DNA of 64,000 nt, taken from contig JAVTVX010000019.1 in assembly GCA_033439265.1 (NCBI GenBank), forward strand, positions 4,905,501-4,969,500, in the 5' to 3' direction. This DNA is from Dillenia suffruticosa. Lineage: Eukaryota > Streptophyta > Magnoliopsida > Dilleniales > Dilleniaceae. A program made the position numbers and the translations under genes. Below, in pieces: positions 1 to 9,690 of this stretch. The stretch's first letter is position 1. Each line of letters begins with the position of its first letter. A model generated the notes under the pieces. That model saw only the letters and a list, made by a program, of their open reading frames with translations, was not told the DNA's origin and searched no databases.

Positions 1-594
1 CTGGCGGGCCTGGTGGGCCTGCGGGCCGGACTAGGCCGCGTGCTGGACTGGGCCGCAGTGACTAGGGTCGCGCTCGCGAGCTGGATCGAGCACTCGCGCA
101 GTGGGTCGCACGCTGGAGCGCTTGCGCTCGTGCTGGAGGTGCGCAGGGGCTCGTGCAGAGGCCTGCAGGTCGCTCGCTGCTCGCGCTGGCTCACGCGCTG
201 CTCGCGCTGGCTCGCGCGCTGCTCGCGCTTAACTCACGCGCAGGCTGGGTTCGCGTGCTGAGCTCGCGCAGGGCTTGCGCTGCCGTGCACTCTGGCGCTG
301 TCGCGCACGCTGGTGCGCTCGCTGTGGTGCAGCGCACGCTGGTGCGCTCACTGTGGTGCAGCGCTAGCGGTGGTGCAGCGATCGCGGTGGTGCAGCGATC
401 GCGCTCGGCGGAGGACGGCAGCGGGAGAGAGAGGTGCGGCGGCGGGGGATTGGGAGAAGAGAGAAGAAAAAGAGAGAGAAGAGAGGGAGAGAGAGAGAAG
501 AGAGGGGGAAAGAGAGAGAGGGAGAGAGAGAGGAGAAAATTGGGCTTTAAGCCCTAATTTTTTTTTTTTTTTTTTTTTTTAATTGGGTATTACA
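1..594 (-). repeat. 3' LTR of element A, partial
   Basis: The segment ends on the plus strand with ...GGGTATTACA at 594, so on the minus strand the LTR opens with TGTAATACCC, the same terminus as the complete LTR at 7228. A poly-T run near 560-580 and a GA-rich stretch at 425-535 lie next to it; further in, the DNA is GC-rich with 24-bp repeats around 175-232. The rest of the LTR lies to the left of the window. Confidence 0.92.
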
Positions 595-596
595 TT

Positions 597-618
597 TTCT
601 AACCCCCTAAAAACAAGT
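597..618 (-). other. Polypurine tract of element A
   Basis: On the minus strand TTTTTAGGGGGTTAG lies directly upstream of the 3' LTR start at 594. Element B has the same tract just before its 3' LTR (about 28973-28985). This is the expected primer for plus-strand DNA synthesis in an LTR retrotransposon. Confidence 0.75.
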
Positions 619-639
619 CTCGTCCTCGAGACTAAAAGA

Positions 640-1065
640 AAACTATACAGAAAATAGATGGGAGTACTGTTTCCTCATGGCTTCCTCCGGCTCCCAGGTT
701 TGTTCCTCGACCTGGTCGCTCTTCCACAAAACTCTAACAAGAGGAATCTCTTTGCTCCGTAGCTTTCTGACCTGTCGATCGAAAATAATCACGGGCTGGA
801 CAGGTAAGCCCAAGTCCTCTCGCATTTCTATCGGCGGAGGCTCCAAAATGTGTGAAGGATCTGAGATGCACTTCCTCAACACTGATACATGTAAGACATC
901 ATGGATCCGAGATAGTTCATCTGGCCGCTTTAGCCTGTATGCCCCGCTCCCAACCCTACTGAGGATACGGAACGGGCTAATGTACCTGGGGCTCAACTTG
1001 CCCCACTGCCGTTGTCGTACTAGTCCCCTCAAGGGGGAAATTCTCAAGAACACCATATCGCCCAC
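640..1065 (-). pseudogene. Integrase C-terminal region with chromodomain-like tail (element A)
   Basis: An open 140-residue stretch reads as the C-terminal part of a plant Ty3/gypsy integrase. It opens with a GD-VFLRISPLRG segment, then LSPRYISPF, VGSGAYRL, HDVLHVSVLRKCISDPSHIL, and ends in a VLWKSDQVEEQTWEPE-type chromodomain-like tail. These blocks are the usual order in chromovirus pol proteins, where the C-terminal domain binds DNA and the chromo-like tail is thought to guide the integration site. This is the best preserved piece of element A. The frame is separated from the integrase core upstream (1108-1461), so the original polyprotein is broken. The homologous tail survives, badly eroded, in element B at about 28800-28935. 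Confidence 0.85.
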
Positions 1066-1107
1066 CTCAAACTCTAAAGGTCGGCGTCTTCGATCCGCAT
1101 ATGTCCT

Positions 1108-1740
1108 CTATCTGTCTTGGGCGGCTTTCTTCCGCTCGCGGATCACTCTGACATTTTCTTTAGTCTCCTCGACTAGCCTAACAGTGGTAAGGCGTCTCTC
1201 GCCTATCTCATCCCAGCACAACGGGGTACGACACTTCATACCGTAAAGTGCCTCATAGGGTGGCATGCCGATGCTGGCCTGATAACTATTAGTATACGCA
1301 AACTCCACCAGCGGTGAATGCCTGTCCCAACTACCCCGAAAATCCATAACACAAACCCGAAGTAAATCCTCAAGCGTCTGAATGGTCCTCTCCGACTGAC
1401 CATCTGTCTGTGGGTGATATGCTGTACTAAAACTAGGCCGCGTGCCCAAAGCCTCTTGCATTCTGGGCTCAACACGCTTCTGCTATGATTAAGGAGAAAA
1501 TGTACGGACCCAATAAATTAATTAGCTATCACCCAAATGGCATCATACTGTGCCAAAGTCCGATGCAACTCTACTACAAAGTCTATCCTGACATACTCCC
1601 ACTCCCACCGAAGAATGGGAAAAAAAGGGCTGTGAAGTACCAGCTAAACGCTGGTGCTCGGCCTTTTACCTATTGGCGAGCTAAACATCTTGCCACAAAA
1701 TCCTCAATTTCTCGTTTCATGTTAGGTCATCAATAACTAT
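1108..1740 (-). pseudogene. Integrase catalytic core fragment (element A)
   Basis: The frame 1108-1461 gives LGTRPSFSTAYHPQTDGQSE, then an ERTIQTLEDLLR segment, LVEFAYTNSYQASIG and PYEALYGMKC, the downstream half of the retroviral-type integrase core including the last catalytic Glu in the QTDGQSE region. Upstream on the minus strand (1470-1740) other frames keep KAEHQRLAG-like and VVELHRTLAQYDAIWVIAD-like blocks that belong to the first part of the core. Stops and frame changes separate the two halves, so the enzyme is dead in this copy. The role in intact relatives is insertion of the cDNA into the chromosome. Confidence 0.85.
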
Positions 1741-2055
1741 CCCGAATAGTCCAATACATCTTGGTACTACCTGGATAAATGCTTAAGTTGAGGAGTGTGC
1801 CTCCTTAAGTATGGCCTTGCGGAAATCAATGTCAACTGAAATACAAATCCGTTCTCCAAACACTATCTATCCGTTCTCTCGGAAACTGAAGTCTCTGACA
1901 TGGTTGAACAAGGTCTGTCTGTCCTCATATCTGGCTAATGATGCTTCTTACACATCATTAACCATACTAACTCCTAAGGTACGGAGTCCCACCAATAAAG
2001 AGGGGTAAGCACTCTCTCTGTCGTCTGAGAGTAAGACACTGAGCATGCTCCTCAA
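1740..2055 (-). pseudogene. Integrase N-terminal remnant; RNase H mostly deleted (element A)
   Basis: Translation of the minus strand in broken frames gives a segment resembling the sequence before and at the integrase zinc-binding domain: a region with VFGERICISVDIDFRKAILK, then EAHSSTLKHLS. It follows the reverse transcriptase thumb remnant (SLQSVEEHAQ-like at about 2030-2060) with almost nothing between. In an intact chromovirus about 350-400 codons of connection and RNase H would lie there, so an internal deletion has removed most of RNase H. The assignment rests on short blocks read by eye. Confidence 0.55.
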
Positions 2056-2600
2056 CACTCTGCAAACTGATTAGGATATCATTAGTGGAAACGATAACAA
2101 TTCGATCTAGGAAATTCATAAAAGACCCGATCTATTCGGTCCATAAATGCAGCTAGGACATTGGTGAGCCCAAATGGCATGACCAAGGACTCAAAGTGTC
2201 CATGCTGATACGGAATGCGATTTTTGGACAGATCCTCGACCCTAACCCGTAACCGAGTATAACGCGATCGAAGATTTATCTTCGAAAAGACCTTATCACT
2301 GAGAAGCTGATCAAACAAATCATCGATGTGAGAAAATGAATATCAATCCTTGGTAGTAACCTTAGTCAACTGCCAATAATCCATAACAAGTTTAAGTGTT
2401 TTATATTTCTTCTTTACAATAATACCGAAGCACCCTAAGGTGTGGTGCTTGGATGGATTAATTATTTATCTAACAATTTCTATAGTTAAATCTTGAGCTC
2501 TCTCAGCTCAAATGGTACCATTCTATATGACGGAATAGAAATAAGAGTAATCCCTAGAGCCAGATCAATCTCAAAATTGAACTTCCGAATCAATGATAAT
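2055..2600 (-). pseudogene. Reverse transcriptase fragment (element A)
   Basis: The frame 2082-2318 contains FDQLLSDKVFSKINLRSRY, RVRVEDLSKNRIPYQHGHFE and LVMPFGLTNVLAAFMDRIDR, the palm and fingers blocks of plant Ty3/gypsy reverse transcriptase. Downstream near 2065-2098 the catalytic FIDDILIYS-type box appears as VSTNDILIS, so one of the two catalytic Asp residues is lost. Upstream (2320-2590) other frames keep a YWQLTKVTTKD-like segment, corresponding to the YRQLNKVTIKNRYPLP block. Frameshifts and the altered active site make this a dead copy. Confidence 0.87.
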
Positions 2601-3295
2601 TAGGGTGGCTCCTCGGGAAATACTTCAGGAAACTTCTGTACCACCAGAATCTCATCAAGTCTCGGATTCTGTATGGTGGTATCGATCATATGTGTCAGAT
2701 CTGTCATACATCCCCGACGTATTATACGTCTGGCTTTCCTCACTAATACAATATCACGGGGTAACACCCGTCTCTCACTCGCAAACGTCAGTGATGGCCC
2801 TTCAGGCCTCCAAAAATCGTCTTTCTTGATAAAACAGTCTAAGGAAACTTTATAAGTATACAATTAATCTATCTCTAAGATGGCATCGAAATCTGTCATA
2901 TCCAGTGGGATCAGATTTGCTCTCAGCACTGTCCCACCTGCCATGACATCATACTCTCTATATACGAATCTCTAACCAACTGCTTACCAAGAGGAGCGAC
3001 AACTAAATAGCTCCTCATCAAGTAACGATAACAGCCCATCCGACTGTTGAGCGAAAGAAACTCTCACATAGAAATAGTTCGATCATGTGCCAATAAGAAC
3101 ACAAACGTCGACTCCATGTATTTCCATAGCACCAAGATTCAAATAAATAAATAAATAAATAAAATAAAATAACATAAAATAAAAAGAATTTACTAAGAGT
3201 ACGGAAAGGATAGGGATATACACCTGTATATCCAAATAGATAAGCCTCTAGTACTGTAACAATCATGTCTATGCTTATCATCACAAAATACACGA
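2600..3295 (-). pseudogene. Protease and linker fragment (element A)
   Basis: The frame 2600-2863 reads SLDCFIKKDDFWRPEGPS, ASERRVLPRDIVLVRKARR and ends in a VQKFPEVFPEEPP-type hinge that precedes reverse transcriptase in this family. The equivalent in element B (27897-28124) is nearly identical. Upstream (2863-3295) lies the rest of the aspartic protease, broken by an AT-rich ATAAATAA run at about 3146-3180 and several stops. I could not find an intact D-S/T-G motif. The best alternative is that the linker alone is preserved and the protease proper is unrecognisable. Confidence 0.7.
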
Positions 3296-3589
3296 TTTCA
3301 AAAGAAACAGTGCATAAGGACCTCTAAACAGAAGGATCCGCAGGAGGATTACCCATGATCATATCTGGGTTCGCCAGAGCGTCCTCCTGAATCATCGCAT
3401 ACATAAGGGTCTGCACCCTCAACTACTCTCGTGAAAACCTAATACTATATTGCTCCCGGCTGCAGTCCGTGGAGCAGTGTTACTAGAATGCGCAGGGGTT
3501 CCCTGCTGTCCTACATGTGGTGTATTCGGATGACTCGAAGTCAACTAACCTCCAAGTCACAAATCAGGGCATAAACTCCTGATATGTCT

Positions 3590-4400
3590 CGGCTTCTCAT
3601 AGTGGAAGCATGTAATAAGTGCTCTACATATTTATTCGAGCGTGGTGCTTGCCACATATGCGGCAAAGAAAAGGTCGCTGAGCAGTAGCCTAGCTCATGG
3701 CACTAGGACTGGTGATATAACCACCGGAGATATGGTCCTGCTAAAACTCCGTGAAATATCTGCGGTCGAATTCCATTAGGAAATCGCTTTGCCGCAATGG
3801 CTTATAGCCTCATCGCAATTAGCCTCCCATCAAGTGAGGGCTTCCCTATCGAATAGTCTCTCAGTTACTCGTAGACTATACTCCTCGCGCATGCCTAGAT
3901 CTATCAAGATCCGTCGGATTCAGTTGACTCAGTGCTTTGCTACCGTAGCATCACCAAGTCCAAAAATCTGTGCATCCCAACTGTCGAGCTACCGTGACTA
4001 GCTGGGTCATCTTGGGGATGCACCTAAGTATGGCGCAATTATTATAACTCAGATTCGAAACTGTAAGAAGAACGGTCACCGATGGACGATTTGGTGCCGC
4101 TTGAGTAAGAACTACTGTAGGAGAAATAAGCGCAGCCGTAGATATCGGCATTGCCATCAAAGGTGATGGGGTGACATCTGGACCCCATGTGCCGTGTACC
4201 ACTCGTACACTTGCCCGAAAATATCAAGAGTAAATGGTGGAGACGTTGGTATAATAGCCGGCTGAAAAGGTGCTGGAGAAAACACACACCTTGAGGATGT
4301 ATTCTTCGGCACCGAAAGGGGCGCCAGAAATGAGGAAGTATCCTCGCTCTCTTTAAGTGAATCAGGGAGTACATATCTAGCGCTCCATCTAATCGTCATG
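3590..4400 (-). pseudogene. gag remnant with eroded zinc knuckle (element A)
   Basis: Three overlapping frames (3951-4202, 4042-4374, 4157-4399) cover the N-terminal part of the first gene after the leader. It starts near 4399 (MTIRWSARYVLPDSLKESED) and is followed by frames shared with element B at 26478-26922. At about 3650-3675 the minus strand keeps CRICGKHHAR, the start of a CCHC knuckle of the type used by gag to bind RNA, but the downstream Cys is lost to stops. The product would be the structural capsid/nucleocapsid protein. All frames are interrupted. Confidence 0.65.
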
Positions 4401-4706
4401 GTTCCGCAATATAAGAATTCTCATTAGGCATTGTTCAAGGATTAAGGTTAGTATAACTAACCCCCTAAAATGAATGAAATCATCAATTTAAGAACCATCT
4501 CCATTGGTTCTTTCTTTGAAAATGAAGAAATGCTAGGTTAGATAAGAATTAGCATCTAACCCCCTAAAATAGATAAATTCAATTCCTAAGACCATATGCA
4601 GGGATATAAATGACTGTATGAAACTCTCATGCATTGAGGACTTTAAACGCAAACACACTTGGGAATGTTTTCAACATTTTCTTCCTATATAGCGCTCAAC
4701 CTAGAG

Positions 4707-4718
4707 GCTCTGATACCA
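4707..4718 (-). other. Primer binding site of element A
   Basis: On the minus strand TGGTATCAGAGC lies 7 bases downstream of the 5' LTR end at 4726. This is the complement of the 3' end of plant initiator methionine tRNA, the commonest primer in plant LTR retrotransposons. It fixes the orientation of the element. Confidence 0.92.
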
Positions 4719-5346
4719 ATCCAACTGTCACGCCCCGACCCGGGATCGTGAGCAGCCGCCCGTTACCCTGGATGCCGGCTGTATTTTTACAGAAAATCGG
4801 ACAGAACCTCCCCATATATCGGAGGTCTCCCATATTAAAATAAACCTGTTACCTGTCCAAAAGGGGCCATCCCGGCCTCAAAATGCATATATTATCCTCA
4901 ACAACAAATCAGATCATCATACTGCACAATCCAGGGCAACGCAAGGCTAACAAACAATTCTCCACAGTCCTAACCACAGACCTCTACTGCCATGCCCCCG
5001 TCAAAGGCATGGACAGCCGCCAGTCGCCCCTCCTGTGATTTAGAGGAGGCACCGAGCGATCCTAGAGGACAATTCTAAGACATGACACATTCCCAAATAC
5101 AGACGCAACGAAAAAGAAATGCCTCAATGCAATGTCATGCAGTGACATGAGAGTTCCACAATTTAAATGTCCCTATTTATACAGTCATCCCAGAATCATA
5201 AAAATGGTCATCTATAGACCTCAGAATACAAATACATCACCAATACAAATTTTGCAGCGGAATACACAATGACTCCTCAAGTCCAGGCCTGATCTCCCAA
5301 AGATACTGAGCGTCTTAAAAGCGACACTCCTTGTCAAATACTATCT

Positions 5347-6404
5347 CTGAAACAAAGGGAAATGAGGGGTGAGTACTCGGGAAAGAATACTCAGTGAGTG
5401 AGTGGGTCAATGCAATCGTCAAATATGGAGTGTGAAACTGGAGTGTCAAAACATAAGTATATAAATCATATTTCAAATCATCATGCTTTTCATTTCAACA
5501 ATATATCATTTCACGCATTTTCAAGTCAAATATGCATCCAAAGCACTGTCATTAAAATCATAGAGCTGCCAGCCAAAAATGTCCTGGCAGAGGTCTACCG
5601 CGACCTATGACAGGCGCACCGGGGGTGTTATATGCAAATTTCTTTAAAGTGCTCTCTACCCCAGCGTTGGCGACGAACCTCGTCCAGGTGCTAGACTAGG
5701 AGAGGATATCCAATCCAAATCCAAATCCTCCCCCTTTCGGGTTCAACCTGGCTAGTACCGTGTAGATAATCAAATCACGACAACTCGTGGGATACCCCAG
5801 GCCTAGGCATATCCGGACGCCACCAAAGCGCCTCTCACGGTGTCCTTCGTAGCTACGGAACAATACATATCAAAGCTCTCAAGGCCAAAACCAATATCAT
5901 ATCAAAATGTGCCGAAATCAGGTTCATAAACCAATGCAACATATAGCATAAAATGGCACATTATACATTTCAACCACATGAATGCATAATTTCATAATTC
6001 AATACAGTTTTTGGACACTCCCAACGGTTCACAAAAGTCAATTTTAAAACCAGTCAAAACATTTCCAACATACGACAAATCATGCTCATTATCAAAATGT
6101 TGTAAAACAGGATTTACATATTAAACAAAAGCATTGAAATAAATCCCACTCACAGTTTTGGGGAAGGTAGCGCACTCCCCAATGACACCAAAATACGCAA
6201 AACAAGGCGCCCCTCAATCGAGTCACCAAGAAAGCCAACCTAATCAAGTCATCACGATTTTCATCAATTTCTGACTATTTCAGGGTTTATCGTTTTTCTT
6301 AATTTCGTACGAACCCTAAATTCCTCAATTTATAAACAAATCAACTAATGCTACCTAATTTGACAAAGTTTATTCAAGGGTTGAAGAGATTTCATTTCTC
6401 TCAC
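5347..6404 (-). other. Putative intron 2 inside LTR A
   Basis: The donor on the minus strand is AATCCTAG|GTGAGAG and the acceptor is CTCACCCCTC followed by a pyrimidine-rich CCCTTTGTTTCAG|AGATAG, giving a 1058-nt interval. LTR B (24109-25592) and LTR C (7239-8344) hold a donor and an acceptor in the same contexts (CCCTAG|GTRAG; ACTCACCCCTC then Y-tract and CAG). Confidence 0.45.
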
Positions 6405-6462
6405 CTAGGATTCTTCGGATCTCGAATTTAGCTTTCGTTCGCCCGTTGGTTTGGTGTAAAAC

Positions 6463-6561
6463 CTGAATGTTTCCAAATTTGAAACAATTGCGAACAATTT
6501 AAGTCCAATACTAAAGAATTTCGAAACCCAAGTGCGAAAATCGAAACTTAGAGTCATTTAC
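6463..6561 (-). other. Putative intron 1 inside LTR A
   Basis: On the minus strand GCGAAG|GTAAATGAC opens a 99-nt interval closing with AACATTCAG|GTTTTAC. LTR B has GTAAATGAC at the matching place (23967), also after the GACGGYCCGTGA segment, and a nearby AG acceptor. The match of the donor between two otherwise diverged LTRs suggests selection on splicing, but no transcript has been examined. Confidence 0.4.
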
Positions 6562-7228
6562 CTTCGCATAGGCTCACGGACTGTCACGGGCCGTCGCGGG
6601 CCGTGGGCTGATGGGCTGGCGGGCCTGGTGGGCCTGCGGGCCGGACTAGGCCGCGTGCTGGACTGGGCCGCAGTGACTAGGGTCGCGCTCGCGAGCTGGA
6701 TCGAGCACTCGCGCAGTGGGTCGCACGCTGGAGCGCTTGCGCTCGTGCTGGAGGTGCGCAGGGGCTCGTGCAGAGGCCTGCAGGTCGCTCGCTGCTCGCG
6801 CTGGCTCGCGCGCTGCTCGCGCTGGCTCGCGCGCTGCTCGCGCTGGCTCGCGCGCTGCTCGTGCTTAACTCACGCGCAGGCTGGGTTCGCGTGCTGAGCT
6901 CGCGCAGGGCTTGCGCTGCCGTGCACTCTGGCGCTGTCGCGCACGCTGGTGCGCTCGCTGTGGTGCAGCGCACGCTGGTGCGCTCACTGTGGTGCAGCGC
7001 TAGCGGTGGTGCAGCGATCGCGGTGGTGCAGCGATCGCGCTCGGCGGAGGACGGCAGCGGGAGAGAGAGGTGCGGCGGCGGGGGATTGGGAGAAGAGAGA
7101 AGAAAAAGAGAGAGAAGAGAGGGAGAGAGAGAGAAGAGAGGGGGAAAGAGAGAGAGGGAGAGAGAGAGGAGAAAATTGGGCTTTAAGCCCTAATTTTTTT
7201 TTTTTTTTTTTTTTAATTGGGTATTACA

Positions 7229-9075
7229 AAAACCCTAGGTGAGGGAATTTTTAAATGCATTCAATAATTGATCGGATTTAGGCTGAATTTAGGATGGGAG
7301 ATTTTATATATCTTCTGAAAATATGTGGAGTTCGAAGAGAATGAATTTTCTTATAATTTGATATGTGATTTCTAAGGTTTTGTCTAAATTCTACATGAAT
7401 TTAGGCTGAATTATATGAAAGAAATATGTTAGATGAAATTTGAAACTTGTTGGGTTAATCAAAATAGATTTTCTTGGAATTTGAATTTAAATTGTGGATT
7501 ATTGGTCTATGTTGACCTTTTGGAGACTTAAAAGGAGTCATTTTGGAAAACTTATGAAAATAGGGTGTGAATACCCTCCCTAGAAGGTGAGTGAATGATC
7601 TATTGTGCAGTAAATGAGCAAAAGTTTTTTGAAATTCTTGTAAAATGATTTTGTAAGATTTTTACTTGTTTTATATAAATTGTTTTGTGATTGTGGGATA
7701 TTTGAACTGGATTGTGAAGTATGAATGCATCCACTGTATTTATGAATGTATGTGTGCCATATGTTAATGGATGTTGCTTTATGAACTGCTATGACAAGAA
7801 ATTTATGATTTTTGTTGGAAATTATGGCACATGGTTTGTGAAACGAGTTGTTTGAGAAATGAAGGGTGCTGGTAGTTAATGGTTATAGTCATTTCCATCG
7901 TAGAGTGACCCGACGGGATGGCGTGGTTGAGGTTGGATGTGCGGGTGAGTTAGACGTCCCTCCCTCTACCGAAGTCGTGCTATATCTGGTTTGCACCCCG
8001 GTAAGGTACGAGCCAACGCCAAGGAAGGGGGTATGTTTTGAAACATTGGATGGAAAAACCCTTGACGGGATTTCGTCTAGGTTTGGCCAGCCTAAGACAG
8101 GAGTGTTTTCGATGGGACGCTATGATTTTCTGAGGGACGCTATGATTTTCTGATAGAATGATCAATGTGGATGCATGTTTTGCAAATTGATTGAATTATT
8201 GAAATATTTTTACATATATAAAGTGTGTTATGAGATAGGTTTTGACTGCCCCATATTTATCCCTCAGTTATTACACAATCATATCATTACACTCCACTTA
8301 CCGAGTATTTCCCAATACTCACCCCTCTCTTTTAAATCTTTCAGAGGAAGCTTAGGTTTGTACAGCGATTGAAGATTGAGAATGTTTACCCGCTGTTTTG
8401 TGTAGATATGATAGTGATGTAAGGTTAATTTGGTTATTTTGGGATCCATGGAAGGGAAGACTTGTATAATTCTTTTGGTATGGATTAAATCAATACTCGT
8501 TTCATACGTAGAAGCAAGTATTGATCGAATCCTTATATAGTTGTATTGGAGTTTGTACGGAACTTATTTATTTTCTCTTAACTCTCATTTTTTTGTTAGA
8601 CTTACTGTTCAAATGGGACGTTTGATATAAAATGTTGAGATTCGTTATTTTCTTTCGATTTTACAAAATTCTGTACATATCATATCGTATGAACTTTACT
8701 AACGCTATCTCGTTTTTTTCAGGCAAGTATTAGTAAAATTCTGCGACTATGATTTGGGATTTCGGTTGTTTTAAATGCTTTATTTGTGTTGAGAATTCTG
8801 AATTGGCTAGGATGGCCATACTGCTGAATGCATGTATAGGAACCCCCTCCCCAATTGTGTGTCGACGCATGCTTGTGTGTACAGGGATGGACCGGATGGG
8901 TCCTTAGTGTGTGTATTGCTGATATGTTTTCTTATTTGGGATGGATTCTGAATTGAAAAAAATTGTTGTACTGGTTTGCATTCTTGCGGAATCTCGGTAT
9001 ATGGGGAGGTTCTGCTCGTGTACCGAAACAATGCGGCGGTTGTTGTATGGTCGATCCAAGAATCGGGGCGTGACA
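7229..9075 (+). repeat. LTR C: 3' part of an older LTR split by element A
   Basis: The sequence restarts at the right edge of element A with AAAACCCTAGGTGAG, which corresponds to AAAACCCTAGGTAAG in LTR B at 24099. It then follows LTR B in order: the TAGGGTGTGAATACCCTCCC hairpin-like segment (7561), the degenerate CGG-rich centre, AATACTCACCCCTC (about 8315), and the terminus TCGGGGCGTGACA ending at 9075. No primer site follows, so it is the 3' LTR of an element or a solo LTR. The missing 5' part should lie left of element A, outside the window. Confidence 0.8.
7239..8344 (+). other. Putative intron inside LTR C
   Basis: Donor CCCTAG|GTGAGGG and acceptor CACCCCTC followed by TCTTTTAAATCTTTCAG enclose 1106 nt, in the positions of the second intron-like interval of LTRs A and B. 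Confidence 0.42.
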
Positions 9076-9087
9076 AATAAAGCAAAT

Positions 9088-9111
9088 CGTTAGGAATGCA
9101 ATAGAATTGTG
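9088..9111 (+). repeat. 24-bp direct repeat, left copy
   Basis: CGTTAGGAATGCAATAGAAT followed by TGTG occurs here and again at 9585-9608, bracketing the 475-bp copied segment. Read without the inserted segment, the two sides join into a continuous gag-like sequence, so this looks like a duplication of the target made during insertion. Confidence 0.8.
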
Positions 9112-9585
9112 CGGAAAAGGCGCCGTGGAAAATGTTAGTAAGTTTTGAGATCGTAGCTGGCCGGTGACGTGATGATGCATACATATACAGGTTGTCTCTA
9201 TAAGTCTTGTGTACACCTAGGATGTTAAAACCCTAATTTCCATACCAAAGTGCTATGAGATCATAGGAACTTTTATGGAGAGATTTCTATAAGATTCAAA
9301 ATTCTTCTTGTCGAAAACTTCTAGCAACAAAAGGATTCATTTCCTTATCCATTAGCATTCAGACTCTCCCTTCTAATTATGAGATGTCGTCCCTATCATT
9401 TTGGTAAAGTCAAATATTACTCTGAGATGGCTGAATACCGAGCACCAACTAGGTCTTGAAATCGATTAGCCTTGAACCGAATAGAGTTTGATGGATGACG
9501 CCTAGAGGGTGGGTCACACCCGCGCCTTGGGAGGTTCGCTCTATCCTTGCAATCATATTGACCATTGGATCATGGGTGTAGTTTC
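9111..9585 (+). repeat. 475-bp dispersed segment, copy 1
   Basis: It matches 12946-13444 nearly base for base from GCGGAAAAGGCGCC to GGGTGTAGTTTC. The only sizeable difference is a 24-bp tandem duplication (TGGATGACGCCTAGAGGGTG...) present in the other copy at about 13328-13375. It is bracketed by 24-bp direct repeats, unlike the other copy. It has no terminal inverted repeats and no poly-A tail, so the mechanism is unknown. Confidence 0.85.
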
Positions 9586-9608
9586 GTTAGGAATGCAATA
9601 GAATTGTG
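9585..9608 (+). repeat. 24-bp direct repeat, right copy
   Basis: Identical partner of 9088-9111. It continues into TGAGCCTGAGACC, which matches Tat-type gag (compare 61644-61680). Confidence 0.8.
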
Positions 9609-9690
9609 TGAGCCTGAGACCTTCATTATCTCGTTGACGATACTTGCAGAAGTTGTGCCTTGAGGACATATAGTTTAATAGGTGTTCTAT
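9586..9690 (-). pseudogene. Scrap of Tat-type gag
   Basis: On the minus strand the translation contains VNEIMKVSGSHNSIA, aligning with TKIIKVLGLDHSIALAALLV of the gag in the Tat-lineage element at 61531-61716, and the DNA also matches (AATGCAATAGAAT...GAGACCTTCATTATCT). It is a short remnant of an older element in which the surrounding repeats are embedded. Confidence 0.55.

Larger units (their letters stand above)
1..7228 (-). mobile_element. Element A: Ty3/gypsy LTR retrotransposon, chromovirus-like, left end outside window
   Basis: Reading on the minus strand the order is 5' LTR (7228-4726), primer site, gag, protease, reverse transcriptase, integrase, polypurine tract and 3' LTR (594-1, cut by the window edge). 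The 1-594 segment matches 6616-7228 almost base for base, apart from a few substitutions and one or two units of a GC-rich short repeat, so the insertion is recent. The order PR-RT-INT and the integrase tail are those of plant Ty3/gypsy chromoviruses, probably Tekay/Del-like (inference from remembered family pattern). All coding domains carry stops and frameshifts and RNase H is largely absent, so the copy cannot be autonomous although its LTRs are young. It is inserted into the related LTR C, which resumes at 7229. The target duplication cannot be checked because the left end is off the window. Confidence 0.9.
4726..7228 (-). repeat. 5' LTR of element A (2503 bp, complete)
   Basis: The LTR runs TGTAATACCC... 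(plus end 7228) to ...GGGGCGTGACA (plus start 4726), with the TG..CA ends of this class. On the minus strand it contains a poly-A run, a CT-rich tract, a GC-rich part built from short repeats (6600-7060), then an AT-rich part with two intron-like intervals, and a 3' portion homologous to LTRs B and C. The GC-rich opening differs in sequence from that of LTR B although the arrangement (A-run, CT-run, GC-rich island, GGCCC-rich stretch, GACGGYCCGTGA) is the same. Open frames in the GC-rich part are compositional and I do not count them as genes. Confidence 0.93.

Noticed and set aside
9111..9585. Pair of LTRs (9111-9585 and 12946-13444) of an element
   Set aside because: No TG..CA ends, no primer site or polypurine tract inside, and only one copy has flanking direct repeats.
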